This document shows, piece after piece, positions 1-6,651 of a DNA stretch of 19,375 bases (the stretch's first letter is position 1; every line of letters begins with the position of its first letter). This stretch comes from JAADHX01 sp964569385 (GTDB lineage Bacteria; Actinomycetota; Acidimicrobiia; Acidimicrobiales; Poriferisodalaceae). The stretch covers positions 1 to 19,375 of the forward strand of contig CAZMUM010000062.1 in the NCBI GenBank assembly GCA_964569385.1, read 5' to 3'. The notes beneath the pieces were generated by a model. It was given only the letters and a program-made list of their open reading frames with translations, was not told the origin of the DNA and made no database searches. The translations under genes were made by a program, and so were the position numbers.

Positions 1-154
1 CGAGCCGGGCGCCCATCAGCACAGTGCCGGATTCGAGCATGAACCCACGCGTAGGGCACAGCTCGAAGAACTGACGATCTGCCACCGGATCGTCGTCGAA
101 CCAGCCACCGGTTACAGGAAATCCAGTCGGGTCGTTGCTGCCTAAGTCTGTCAC
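1..154 (-). CDS. metX: Probable homoserine O-acetyltransferase, N-terminal part (runs off the window)
   Basis: The 51 visible codons start at GTG 154 and begin MTDLGSNDPTGFPVTGGWF, followed by DDDPVADRQFFELCPTRGF and then MLESGTVLMGARL before the window ends. The 'DRQF...LESG..L...RL' arrangement matches the start of actinobacterial MetX proteins, where it leads into an AYETWG-like segment. MetX is a cytoplasmic alpha/beta-hydrolase that acetylates L-homoserine with acetyl-CoA for methionine synthesis. The Ser-Asp-His catalytic residues lie outside the window. A strong Shine-Dalgarno (GGGAGGG, about 6 nt before the GTG) fixes the start. The gene is divergent from the selenoprotein gene at 332, with 177 bp between them. 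The family call rests only on the N-terminus; another alpha/beta-hydrolase acyltransferase is possible. Confidence 0.6.
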   Translation of the reverse strand, partial: MTDLGSNDPTGFPVTGGWFDDDPVADRQFFELCPTRGFMLESGTVLMGARL

Positions 155-278
155 GGCTGCCCTCCCAACGGAATAGTGGTTCGACTAACGGTAGCGGCGA
201 CGCGGCGAGCACGCGAATGAATTGTCGACAAATCTAGTCGGAATTCAAACGTGGCAACCTGGGTTGATCAGTTAACCG

Positions 279-308
279 TTGGTGTGATGCGATCCGACTC
301 CCTAGGAT
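279..308 (+). promoter_or_regulatory. Likely promoter of the selenoprotein gene
   Basis: TTGGTG (279-284) and TAGGAT (303-308) are separated by 18 bp and resemble -35 and -10 elements. Transcription would start near 315, giving a leader of about 17 nt that contains the Shine-Dalgarno AGGAG (323-327). The rest of 155-331 shows no gene. The reverse-strand promoter for the 1-154 gene must also lie there but is not clear. Confidence 0.4.
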
Positions 309-331
309 CTGCACACGAACATAGGAGCCCC

Positions 332-634
332 ATGCAGCTAGACATCACCGATGATGCCGTCAGCTGGGTTGTCCAGCGAGGCGGAACCGCAGCCGTCGAC
401 TTCATCAAACCGATCGGTTGAGGCGGAGTCCAGGAGCTGTCGGTCGACACTCACCTCAAAGGCAAGAATCTGGCGCCATACCGCAGGGTGACTCACGGCG
501 AAGCAACCTTTCTGTTGCACCCAGACTTGATGGACTACGCATCGCGGGTACGTATTGTGTCGGGCCGCAAGTTTCTGCGGACCAAGCTACTGATCGAACT
601 TGACCACGAACACAACCACTCCTGTAGGCACTAA
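332..634 (+). CDS. Putative HesB/IscA-like selenoprotein (in-frame TGA at codon 30 read as Sec)
   Basis: Reading from ATG 332 (AGGAG at 323-327) gives 29 residues, MQLDITDDAVSWVVQRGG then TAAVDFIKPIG. An in-frame TGA follows at 419-421, then 70 more codons in the same frame to TAA at 632-634. The part after TGA begins GGVQELSVDTH and continues through a Y..V..GEATFLLHPDL segment and RVRIVSGRKFLRTKLLIEL, ending in a His-rich tail (HEHNHSCRH). The whole resembles small HesB/IscA-like proteins in which a Cys-Cys or Sec motif sits at the G-U-G-G position; HesB-like proteins are an established prokaryotic selenoprotein family. The physiological role of this subfamily is unclear; a redox or metal/Fe-S-related function is inferred only from the fold family. 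A SECIS-like hairpin lies at 434-452. No selA, selB, selC or selD is in the window. The alternative is a pseudogene with a nonsense mutation, which does not explain the hairpin. Confidence 0.75.
434..452 (+). promoter_or_regulatory. Bacterial SECIS element
   Basis: The bases pair as GAG-C-UGUC / GACA-CUC around a GGUC tetraloop: three base pairs, one bulged C (437), four base pairs, loop 442-445. The E. coli fdhF SECIS recognised by SelB has the same plan: three pairs, one bulged U, three pairs and a GGUC loop. The first loop G is 21 nt after the UGA here and 19 nt in fdhF. The hairpin lies inside the coding region, as is usual in bacteria. It was folded by eye. Confidence 0.72.
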
Positions 635-680
635 CTGCACACGCCGTGGTTGCCGCGATCCTCGGTCCGCCGACCATCAA

Positions 681-703
681 CCCAGACCTGGGCCGGGTCT
701 GGG
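681..703. terminator. Hairpin between convergent genes, likely bidirectional terminator
   Basis: CCCAGACC (681-688) pairs perfectly with GGTCTGGG (696-703) around a 7-nt loop. It sits between the TAA of the selenoprotein gene (634) and the end of the convergent methyltransferase gene (710). No T-run follows, which is common for high-GC actinobacterial terminators. Confidence 0.5.
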
Positions 704-709
704 CTTGGC

Positions 710-2413
710 TCAGGTCTCAGTCCGTTTCGGCAATCTAGTGGCCCACCACGAGTACAGGTCATCGTCGACTACCGCGAACGCTGACATCATTTGCCGGCCA
801 ACTTCGGTGGCTGGCCTGCCAGCTTTGGCCATCGCCGCAGCCTCGTGCCACTTGTCTTGATCTTGGGGGAGCGGCACGGCTCGCATTAGTTCGGCCGTCA
901 ACCGCACGGCCCCGACTGAGAGACCAGAGCCAGACGACCGCTCGACGGCCCACGCGGTGGCAACCGGCGATGTAAGCAACACCGCAATGGCCCACACATC
1001 GTTCGGGTTCTCCGGAACGACCGACAGCGTGGGCGTGAGCCCGACCCAAAGGCCCTCGGCGTCGGCCACAGCCTCGATGACCTTTGTCTGATTTGCGACA
1101 ACCACCTTGGGTTGACCGCGCCACAATTCGCCCCTGCCCTCGAGCCATGCCGAATCGACGACCGGCCGAAAATAGTGACGCTTCGCGACCGACGATTTGG
1201 CCGCACCCCAACGTGCGCACAGCGGGTCGATTAGGCCGCTAGTCAACACGCCAAGCTGCTCTGGCGACGGCCGCTGTTGGTCTGGTTCGGCCTCGTATAC
1301 GACTTTGGCCACATCATAAAACCACTGCCTGAAATCGGCTCGGACGTCTGCGATCTGACCCAGATGGGCTCCGTCGGTGCCGATGCTCACGCTAGGGACG
1401 CCGGCTGCTCGTGCCGCCAAGGACGACCATGACCCGCCCATCACCGAGCCGGCTGCGGCAACGGGAAGGCCCTGAGTCACAAGCGTCGGTTGTTGTTCAT
1501 CGGTGGTCCCGACTACGACCACGGGCAGGCAGACCCTGACCGAAGCGGCGAACATGGCGCGATCGTCGAACCACATCTGAGCCAGCCGGTGATCTGTGCT
1601 GACGGCGTGCCTAGTCGACTCACCGTCTCGAGATCCGACGATCGAGCGAGGCTGCAAAAGGGCCACGGTTCCTCCAGACGCGACCCAGCGAAGGGCTCGA
1701 CCCAACACGACCGCCGCAGCGTCGGCATAACCACGCGGACCAACAGCATCGCGCTCAGCGCCAGACCGAGCCGAACGTGTTCGTAGCTGCGACAAGAACG
1801 GAGGGTTACCGGCGACGGCATCGAACCGGCCCAACCAAGTATCGGGGACATCTCCGTGGACGACGTCGAGTTCGCACACCTCGAGGTCGGCCCACCGCCC
1901 ACACTGTTCGACGCTCCAGAGCCCAAGCGCACACCGTGCGGCTGCTAATGCAATCGGGTCGATGTCGGCACCGCGCAAACAGTTCACTGCGGCGCGAGGG
2001 TCGAGCCCAAGGCCGACGAGATGGTCGGCCAGCGCCAGGAGCACGACCCCTCCCCCACATGTGGGGTCGAGCAGGCACAGGTTCGCCATCTCATCAATAG
2101 TTCGACCCTTACTACCACCGATGGCTGTTGCGGCGATGAAACCGGCTAAGTCCCGTGGGGTGTACCAGGCCCCGCGTTCGGTTTGTTCGTCGCCCGCTGG
2201 CAGCGCTGAAAGCGCCACGTCAGAGCAGGACAGCCCGGCGCTCGATGTTTCAGCCTCATGGCCACCGGGAACGGCCAAGTCATCGGCAATGCGACGGATC
2301 TCTTCGGCGCCACCGCCAAATCGAAACGCTACAGCCTCGGCGGTCGTCAAAACCCGGGCCAACCGCTGGCGTTGTTCGGTGTCTAGTTGTGGCCGAACTC
2401 GCATCGGACCCAC
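710..2413 (-). CDS. Class I N6-adenine DNA methyltransferase (orphan)
   Basis: This 567-residue protein carries the ordered motifs of gamma-class (HsdM/TaqI/Eco57I-like) N6-adenine methyltransferases: AWYTPRDLAGF near residue 82, the SAM-binding motif I LLDPTCGGGVVLLAL at 114-128, an acidic ADIDP segment near 149-153, and the catalytic motif IV AGNPPF at 201-206. The C-terminal part (KVVVANQTKVIEA, then a segment around SPVATAWA and AVPLPQD) resembles the target-recognition region of TaqI-type enzymes. It would transfer a methyl group from SAM to adenine N6 in a specific DNA site. No endonuclease domain is visible in it and no restriction gene is adjacent, so it is probably a solitary enzyme for regulation or self-marking. 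The GTG start lies 6 nt after the helicase stop, implying co-transcription; ATG 2404 is an equally possible start. Target sequence is unknown. Confidence 0.8.
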   Translation of the reverse strand: MGPMRVRPQLDTEQRQRLARVLTTAEAVAFRFGGGAEEIRRIADDLAVPGGHEAETSSAGLSCSDVALSALPAGDEQTERGAWYTPRDLAGFIAATAIGGSKGRTIDEMANLCLLDPTCGGGVVLLALADHLVGLGLDPRAAVNCLRGADIDPIALAAARCALGLWSVEQCGRWADLEVCELDVVHGDVPDTWLGRFDAVAGNPPFLSQLRTRSARSGAERDAVGPRGYADAAAVVLGRALRWVASGGTVALLQPRSIVGSRDGESTRHAVSTDHRLAQMWFDDRAMFAASVRVCLPVVVVGTTDEQQPTLVTQGLPVAAAGSVMGGSWSSLAARAAGVPSVSIGTDGAHLGQIADVRADFRQWFYDVAKVVYEAEPDQQRPSPEQLGVLTSGLIDPLCARWGAAKSSVAKRHYFRPVVDSAWLEGRGELWRGQPKVVVANQTKVIEAVADAEGLWVGLTPTLSVVPENPNDVWAIAVLLTSPVATAWAVERSSGSGLSVGAVRLTAELMRAVPLPQDQDKWHEAAAMAKAGRPATEVGRQMMSAFAVVDDDLYSWWATRLPKRTET

Positions 2414-2419
2414 AGGGCA

Positions 2420-3595
2420 TTAGACCGTTGCGGTCGCCGTGGAATTGTCGGCCACCCAAGCAGCGAGATCGGCCAGACGCTCGTCATTGGAAAACACCTC
2501 GAGAAACGGCATGTTCATGCCGAGGCGGCGCTGTAGCTGACGGACCGTAATCTCTTCATCCCACTTCATGAGGGTGACAGCGGTGCCAGTCTCGCCAGCA
2601 CGAGCGGTGCGGCCAGAACGGTGAAGGTAAGTTTTGTGGTCCTCTGGAGGGTCGTAGTGCACCACCACATCGACATCGTCGACGTGAATGCCTCGCGCCG
2701 CGACGTCGGTAGCCACCAAGGCCCGCAGATTGCCTTTGGTGAAGCGGCTGAGCGCTGACTCTCGCTGGCTCTGGCGAAGGTCGCCGTGGATGGCCGCCAC
2801 ATCAACCCCAGCGCTGGCTAGTTCGTCATGAAGGCGGTCGGCCATACGTTTGGTTCGCGTAAACAAGATGGTGCGGTTAGCGCCGCCGATGATGGACGCC
2901 GCGACCTTGACCTTGTCCATGTGGTGCACCATCAGCCAAATGTGACCCATCTCGTCGACGGTGATCTCGCGTTCTTCGACCTCGTGACGCACCGGGTCCG
3001 ATAGATGGCGCTGAATGACGGTGTCGACGGCTCCGTCGAGGGTTGCAGAGAACAACATGGTCTGATGTCCGGACTCGATGTGGCGCAGGACCCACTCGAC
3101 CTGAGGCAAGAAGCCCATGTCGGCCATACGGTCGGCCTCGTCGACAACAACCCGCTTGATCTTGGCAACGTCGATAGCGCCACGGTCGATGAGGTCGATG
3201 AGTCGACCAGGTGTCGCCACGATGATCTCGACGCCGTTGGCGATGGTCTCGATCTGTTTGTCGATGTTGGTACCGCCGTACACGGCAAGCGAACGCAACC
3301 CACGCACCTTGCCCATTGGCTCGACAACTTCATAGATCTGGTTGGCGAGCTCGCGCGTGGGCGTGAGCATCAGCGCTGTTGGGAGGCCTCTGTCGTGGCG
3401 GACCGTGTGTTGAACCACCGGGATACTGAAGGCCAGCGTCTTTCCCGAGCCAGTCTTGGCCTTACCGCAGACATCACGTCCGGCGATTGCGTCTTCGATG
3501 GTGAGCGTCTGAATTGCGAATGGGGCGGTGATGCCCTGGGTGGCAAGGAAGTCGGCGATATCGGCCGCAACTCCCAAGTCGGCGAAACTTGTCAC
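2420..3595 (-). CDS. DEAD-box ATP-dependent RNA helicase
   Basis: A 391-residue helicase core with all standard motifs: Q-motif region TSFADLGV...FAIQ at the N-terminus, Walker A AKTGSGKT (46-53), PTRELA (79-84), TPGRL (about 128), DEAD (152-155), SAT (183-185), the RecA2 segment ALVATDVAARGI, and HRSGRTARAG. Such enzymes unwind short RNA duplexes with ATP and act in ribosome assembly, RNA decay or cold adaptation. There is almost no C-terminal extension, so no specificity domain suggests a particular partner. The start is placed at GTG 3595 (GGAG 9 nt upstream), because the frame upstream of it reads through the palindromic repeats at 3746-3802 and gives low-complexity, non-helicase sequence. 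The adenine methyltransferase follows 6 nt downstream. Confidence 0.92.
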   Translation of the reverse strand: MTSFADLGVAADIADFLATQGITAPFAIQTLTIEDAIAGRDVCGKAKTGSGKTLAFSIPVVQHTVRHDRGLPTALMLTPTRELANQIYEVVEPMGKVRGLRSLAVYGGTNIDKQIETIANGVEIIVATPGRLIDLIDRGAIDVAKIKRVVVDEADRMADMGFLPQVEWVLRHIESGHQTMLFSATLDGAVDTVIQRHLSDPVRHEVEEREITVDEMGHIWLMVHHMDKVKVAASIIGGANRTILFTRTKRMADRLHDELASAGVDVAAIHGDLRQSQRESALSRFTKGNLRALVATDVAARGIHVDDVDVVVHYDPPEDHKTYLHRSGRTARAGETGTAVTLMKWDEEITVRQLQRRLGMNMPFLEVFSNDERLADLAAWVADNSTATATV

Positions 3596-3745
3596 GTCTT
3601 GTGTCTCCGGCCGCCAAATGGAGAATCTCGACGCCAGAAGGCGACGAGAGAAGGGACCGGGGGCGACCCGAGGGCCAGGCCCAACGGGGTTAAACCCTAT
3701 CGGCCCGAACCCAAGCGGACGCGAACCCCACCGATTCGTTGCCCT

Positions 3746-3802
3746 GTGATTCCTGGATCGTTCGATCCAGGCCCCGTGATTCCTGGATCGTTCGATCCAG
3801 GC
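3746..3802. repeat. Two tandem 30-bp-spaced repeats, each with a 20-bp palindrome
   Basis: A 27-bp unit occurs at 3746-3772 and again, identical, at 3776-3802. Each contains CCTGGATCG-TT-CGATCCAGG (3752-3771 and 3782-3801), a perfect 9-bp inverted repeat around TT. They lie in the 278-bp divergent gap between the helicase and the FG-GAP gene. The rest of 3596-3873 also holds GGGTTAAACCC (3687-3697) and a 6-bp hairpin GGCTCC/GGAGCC (3836-3851); no gene is seen there. Possible roles are an operator pair, transcription terminators, or a dispersed extragenic palindrome family. Confidence 0.9.
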
Positions 3803-3873
3803 TGGAGCAGCTAACATCGAAATTTGCGGGCAGCGGGCTCCAGTCGGAGCCGTAGAACACCGATGGACTCTCT

Positions 3874-6195
3874 ATGCGCCGCGTACTTTCTGCTGTTTTG
3901 GCCACCGTGATGGTCGCTTCACTACTCACTCTTAGTGTCACGCTTGGCCCGGTGGCCGAGGCTGGGGCCGCCGAGAACTTCGAGCAGCTCTGGCGAATTG
4001 AGGTCGGTCAGACCAACGATTCGTCAGCGCCAACCATTGGCGATGTTGATGGCGACGGCATCGACGAGATCGTGTTCGGCACCCTCGACGGATACGTCTA
4101 CGTCTACGAAGGCGACGGAACTCTGGTCTGGTCTAAACCAGCAATCCTGGTTGGCCAGACATCGCCATCGGCTATATCGAGCGCACCTGTGGTCGCCGAT
4201 CTCGACGGTGACGGCGACGTCGAAATCGTTGTCGGCGTTGGCTCGATTCAGCGCCCTAACCAACAGGGTGGAGTAGTAGCGCTCGACCACAACGGAGATC
4301 GCATCTGGAGCCACCAAGGCTTCGACACGTTCAACAGTTGGACCGGCGCCGGCATCCCTGATGGCTACACCGAAGGCGTCTACTCAAGCCCCGCAGTGGG
4401 TGACATCGACGGCGACGGCTACCTCGACGTTGTGTTTGGCGGCTGGGACCATCGCATCTGGGCCCTAGACCGCAACGGCGGCCCCGTAAGCGGTTTCCCC
4501 TTCACGCACTACGACACGACCTGGGGTTCGCCCGCCCTTTATGACATCGACGGTGACGGCCGCGACGAAATCTATATCGGTGGCGACGCAAGCATCGGTC
4601 TCGACTTCACCCACGAAGGCGGTCGCTATCGGGTGCTCGACTGGCAGCAAGGTGTGGTCGTCGAACGGTTCCCAGCGATCGAGCGCTCTGAGATTTTCCA
4701 GTCATCGTCGGTTCTGGGTGATATCAACAACGACGGTCGCATGGACCTAATTGTCGGCGGTAGCGCTGGCCTGTTCGATGCCGGTGCCGATGTGGCTCGC
4801 CAGGTCTGGGCTTTCCACGCCGACGACGGCTCGATGTTGCCTGGTTTCCCGGTTCAGCTACCGAACCGAGTCTTCTCGACTCCAGCACTTGGCGATGTCG
4901 ACGGCGACGGCGCTATGGAGATCGTGGTTACCACCATGAACGAGGGCACGAACAATGGGCTGGTCACCGTCATCGAGAACAACGGCACGATCAAGTACTC
5001 AGTCGATGCCCTTCAAGGCGAGTATCCCGGGGCCGTCGTCAGCTACATGGCTTCGCCGATCATCATCGATGGCGACGGCGACGGCGATCTCGACATTGTG
5101 GCCAGCTCAAACATCTTTACGTTCGTGGTTGAGGGGTCGACCGGTGTCCGTCTTGAAGGCGGAATGCTCAACCCCGCTGAAGCGTGGGCTGGCGCAGGCG
5201 CTCCCCTAGCAGCGGACTTCGGTCCACTTGGCTGGCGCCTGATTGTGCCCACGTTTCTTCCGCCGAGCGGAGCGGCCATCCTGACCGCCTACGCACTTCC
5301 TGATCAGCCCGGGGGCCTATGGCCGATGTGGCGAGGGTATCCCGACCACTCGGCCGCTCCGGCTGGGTCCCAGAACGCAGCACCCGTTGGTTGTGGCCCG
5401 AATTCGAACCCAGTCCTGAACCCGAGCCAAGCATCGGCCACCGGCTATTGGGTGCTGCATCGCAGCGGCGCGGTGGATGCCATAAACGTCGAGTCCTTTG
5501 GCGATCTTGTGAGTAGCGGCGTCGTGTTACCAGCGGGTGTTTGGGCTGTCGCGCTAACAAAGACCTCGACCAACAACGGCTATTGGATTCTCGATTCCAA
5601 CGGCATCGTGTACGCGTTCGGCGATGCCGTCGACCACGGCTCGATGGCAGGAATCTCCCTCAACGCGCCCGTGATCTCGATGGCGGCCCTGCCAACGGGA
5701 AACGGTTATTGGCTGTTGGCCGCCGATGGTGGCGTCTTCAGCTTCGGCGCGGCCGGGTTCCATGGTTCGACTGGCGCCTTGGCCCTAAAAGCGCCAATCA
5801 TCTCGATGGCTCCAACGGCGTCAGGCCAGGGATACTGGCTCTTGGCGAGCGACGGGGGCGTGTTCTCATTCGGTGATGCCGCGTTCCACGGCTCGACAGG
5901 CGCCCTGGCGCTAGCGGCTCCCGTGATCTCTATGGCGGTTTCGCCTGATGGATCTGGCTACTGGCTGCTTGGCAGCGACGGTGGCGTATTCAGCTTCTCA
6001 GTGAACTTCTACGGTTCGGTTCCGGGCATGAGCCTGTGCTCGGCGCCTTCGGCCAGAAAGCTGCGTCCAACCTCTACCGGCGCTGGTTACTTCGCCCTCG
6101 GAAACGACGGCAGCATCATACCCTTCGGCGACGCTTACTACCGTGGTCGGGCCCGATTAGACGGCGATCCAGTCGATCTCGCTGTACGAGGTTGA
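3874..6195 (+). CDS. Secreted FG-GAP/VCBS-repeat protein with C-terminal GYW-repeat domain
   Basis: This 773-residue protein begins with a Sec-type signal peptide (MRRVLSAVLATVMVASLLTL; probable cleavage near AEAGAA, residues 28-33). Residues about 35-430 contain seven FG-GAP/VCBS-like repeats, each with a calcium-binding-type loop: GDVDGDGIDEIVFG, ADLDGDGDVEIVVG, GDIDGDGYLDVVFG, YDIDGDGRDEIYIG, GDINNDGRMDLIVG, GDVDGDGAMEIVV and IDGDGDGDLDIVAS. These usually fold as an integrin-alpha-like beta-propeller. Residues 524-773 are six ~42-residue repeats starting GYW. Both halves suggest an extracellular or cell-surface binding protein; no sorting signal or TM anchor is visible and the ligand is unknown. 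The ATG has only a weak GGA Shine-Dalgarno. It is divergent from the helicase gene. Confidence 0.88.
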   Translation: MRRVLSAVLATVMVASLLTLSVTLGPVAEAGAAENFEQLWRIEVGQTNDSSAPTIGDVDGDGIDEIVFGTLDGYVYVYEGDGTLVWSKPAILVGQTSPSAISSAPVVADLDGDGDVEIVVGVGSIQRPNQQGGVVALDHNGDRIWSHQGFDTFNSWTGAGIPDGYTEGVYSSPAVGDIDGDGYLDVVFGGWDHRIWALDRNGGPVSGFPFTHYDTTWGSPALYDIDGDGRDEIYIGGDASIGLDFTHEGGRYRVLDWQQGVVVERFPAIERSEIFQSSSVLGDINNDGRMDLIVGGSAGLFDAGADVARQVWAFHADDGSMLPGFPVQLPNRVFSTPALGDVDGDGAMEIVVTTMNEGTNNGLVTVIENNGTIKYSVDALQGEYPGAVVSYMASPIIIDGDGDGDLDIVASSNIFTFVVEGSTGVRLEGGMLNPAEAWAGAGAPLAADFGPLGWRLIVPTFLPPSGAAILTAYALPDQPGGLWPMWRGYPDHSAAPAGSQNAAPVGCGPNSNPVLNPSQASATGYWVLHRSGAVDAINVESFGDLVSSGVVLPAGVWAVALTKTSTNNGYWILDSNGIVYAFGDAVDHGSMAGISLNAPVISMAALPTGNGYWLLAADGGVFSFGAAGFHGSTGALALKAPIISMAPTASGQGYWLLASDGGVFSFGDAAFHGSTGALALAAPVISMAVSPDGSGYWLLGSDGGVFSFSVNFYGSVPGMSLCSAPSARKLRPTSTGAGYFALGNDGSIIPFGDAYYRGRARLDGDPVDLAVRG
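5443..6192 (+). repeat. Six in-frame coding repeats (~126 bp period) of the GYW type
   Basis: Units start at residues 524, 569, 611, 653, 695 and 738, each with GYW or GYF. The middle ones share GYWLL..DGGVFSFG, then FHGSTGALAL, then PIISMA or PVISMA, with an exact 42-residue period for units 2, 3 and 4. The first and last units are the most diverged, as is typical of arrays that grow by internal duplication. Such repeats recur in Acidimicrobiia surface proteins; a propeller-like fold is inferred. Confidence 0.85.
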
Positions 6196-6378
6196 TCCGA
6201 CCACTGACCGTCACCTCTGTTCTGATTGTCACAAACGGGGGGATTCAGCCCGAATATGACGCAAATATGACAATGTGCACGCCCCCGGCCAGGATTTTCT
6301 TCAGAAATCGACACATTTTTGTCTCTGAATTGAAACTTCTGGCAAAAGTGTGATGTCATAGGAGATGTACTCGACTTC

Positions 6379-6411
6379 ACGGCGGCCGCCGTCCCTCCGG
6401 CGCAATTGCGC
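6379..6411. promoter_or_regulatory. Pair of perfect palindromes, possible operator
   Basis: ACGGCGGCCGCCGT (14 bp, 6379-6392) and GCGCAATTGCGC (12 bp, 6400-6411) are both perfect palindromes. Their centres lie 20 bp apart, about two helical turns, so two dimeric proteins could bind on one face of the DNA. No target gene is certain; the membrane-protein array starts about 200 bp downstream. Confidence 0.35.
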
Positions 6412-6462
6412 TCAGGTCGCCATGTGGGGCGTGTCGCGAGGCAAAAATTTAACCTCATGCGG

Positions 6463-6506
6463 CGAAGCCGCCGGAGCCAGTTGCGGGACTGGCTCCGGCG
6501 GCTTCG
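6463..6506. terminator. Very strong 19-bp-stem hairpin, probable terminator
   Basis: Positions 6463-6481 pair perfectly with 6488-6506 around a 6-nt loop (TGCGGG); the stem is GC-rich. No T-run follows on the plus strand. It lies about 270 nt after the FG-GAP gene stop and about 90 nt before the membrane-protein array, so it most likely insulates the two transcription units. An attenuator or a stable small-RNA 3' end is an alternative. Confidence 0.5.
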
Positions 6507-6596
6507 TACTGTCTAGGCCCAAAGGCCCGCCGAAACCACGCTACGTGTCGCCATTCAGCGCAAGGTGACTATGGGTGATGTCAGCCCAGTTGGATC

Positions 6597-6602
6597 TAGT
6601 GT
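6597..6602 (+). promoter_or_regulatory. Putative leaderless -10 element (TAGTGT) of the first array gene
   Basis: TAGTGT is followed by 7 nt and then CTG at 6610, in frame with the downstream coding region. The segment aligns with the start region of the next paralogue (TAGGGT, 7 nt, GTG at 7864): both read CTAG-GTC-like sequence and then TGG. This supports a homologous leaderless start. Confidence 0.4.
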
Positions 6603-6651
6603 CTAATCCCTGGCCGCCGAACGACCCCGTGACGGCGCGCACAACGCTGGT

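Larger units (their letters stand above)
6196..6609. other. Non-coding gap of about 410 bp with regulatory-looking repeats
   Basis: No convincing gene is seen on either strand. It holds AATATGAC twice (6253-6260 and 6264-6271) at an 11-bp period, the palindromes ACGGCGGCCGCCGT (6379-6392) and GCGCAATTGCGC (6400-6411), a long hairpin at 6463-6506, and a -10-like TAGTGT at 6597-6602. Parts near 6290-6360 and 6440-6452 are locally AT-richer than the flanking genes. Confidence 0.6.

Noticed and set aside
332..421. A 29-residue peptide gene ending at TGA 419-421, or TGA read as Trp
   Set aside because: Coding continues in frame for 70 codons with a HesB-like pattern and a SECIS hairpin; several genes in the window end in TGA, so the code is standard.
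431..439. CAG-GAG-CTG mini-hairpin as an alternative SECIS loop
   Set aside because: Only three pairs and the loop lies 13 nt after UGA; the 434-452 hairpin has a longer stem, the GGUC loop and the right distance.
418..603. Plus-strand ORF of 61 codons in another frame over the selenoprotein
   Set aside because: It is in a different frame, has no ribosome binding site and its protein shows no recognisable pattern; it is a shadow of the gene at 332-634.
3746..3802. CRISPR array
   Set aside because: Only two units with a 3-bp separator and no spacer-like sequence or cas genes.
3005..3814. Long plus-strand ORF of 269 codons
   Set aside because: It is antisense to the helicase, a shadow frame of a clearly coding strand.
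3596..3817. N-terminal extension of the DEAD-box helicase (74 residues)
   Set aside because: It is formed by the palindromic repeats (WIERSRNH twice) and a Gly/Pro-rich stretch; GTG 3595 has a Shine-Dalgarno and leads straight into the Q-motif.
6138..6458. Minus-strand ORF of 106 codons over the 6196-6609 gap
   Set aside because: Its protein has no recognisable motif, it overlaps the end of the FG-GAP gene and crosses the palindromes; I see no ribosome binding site.
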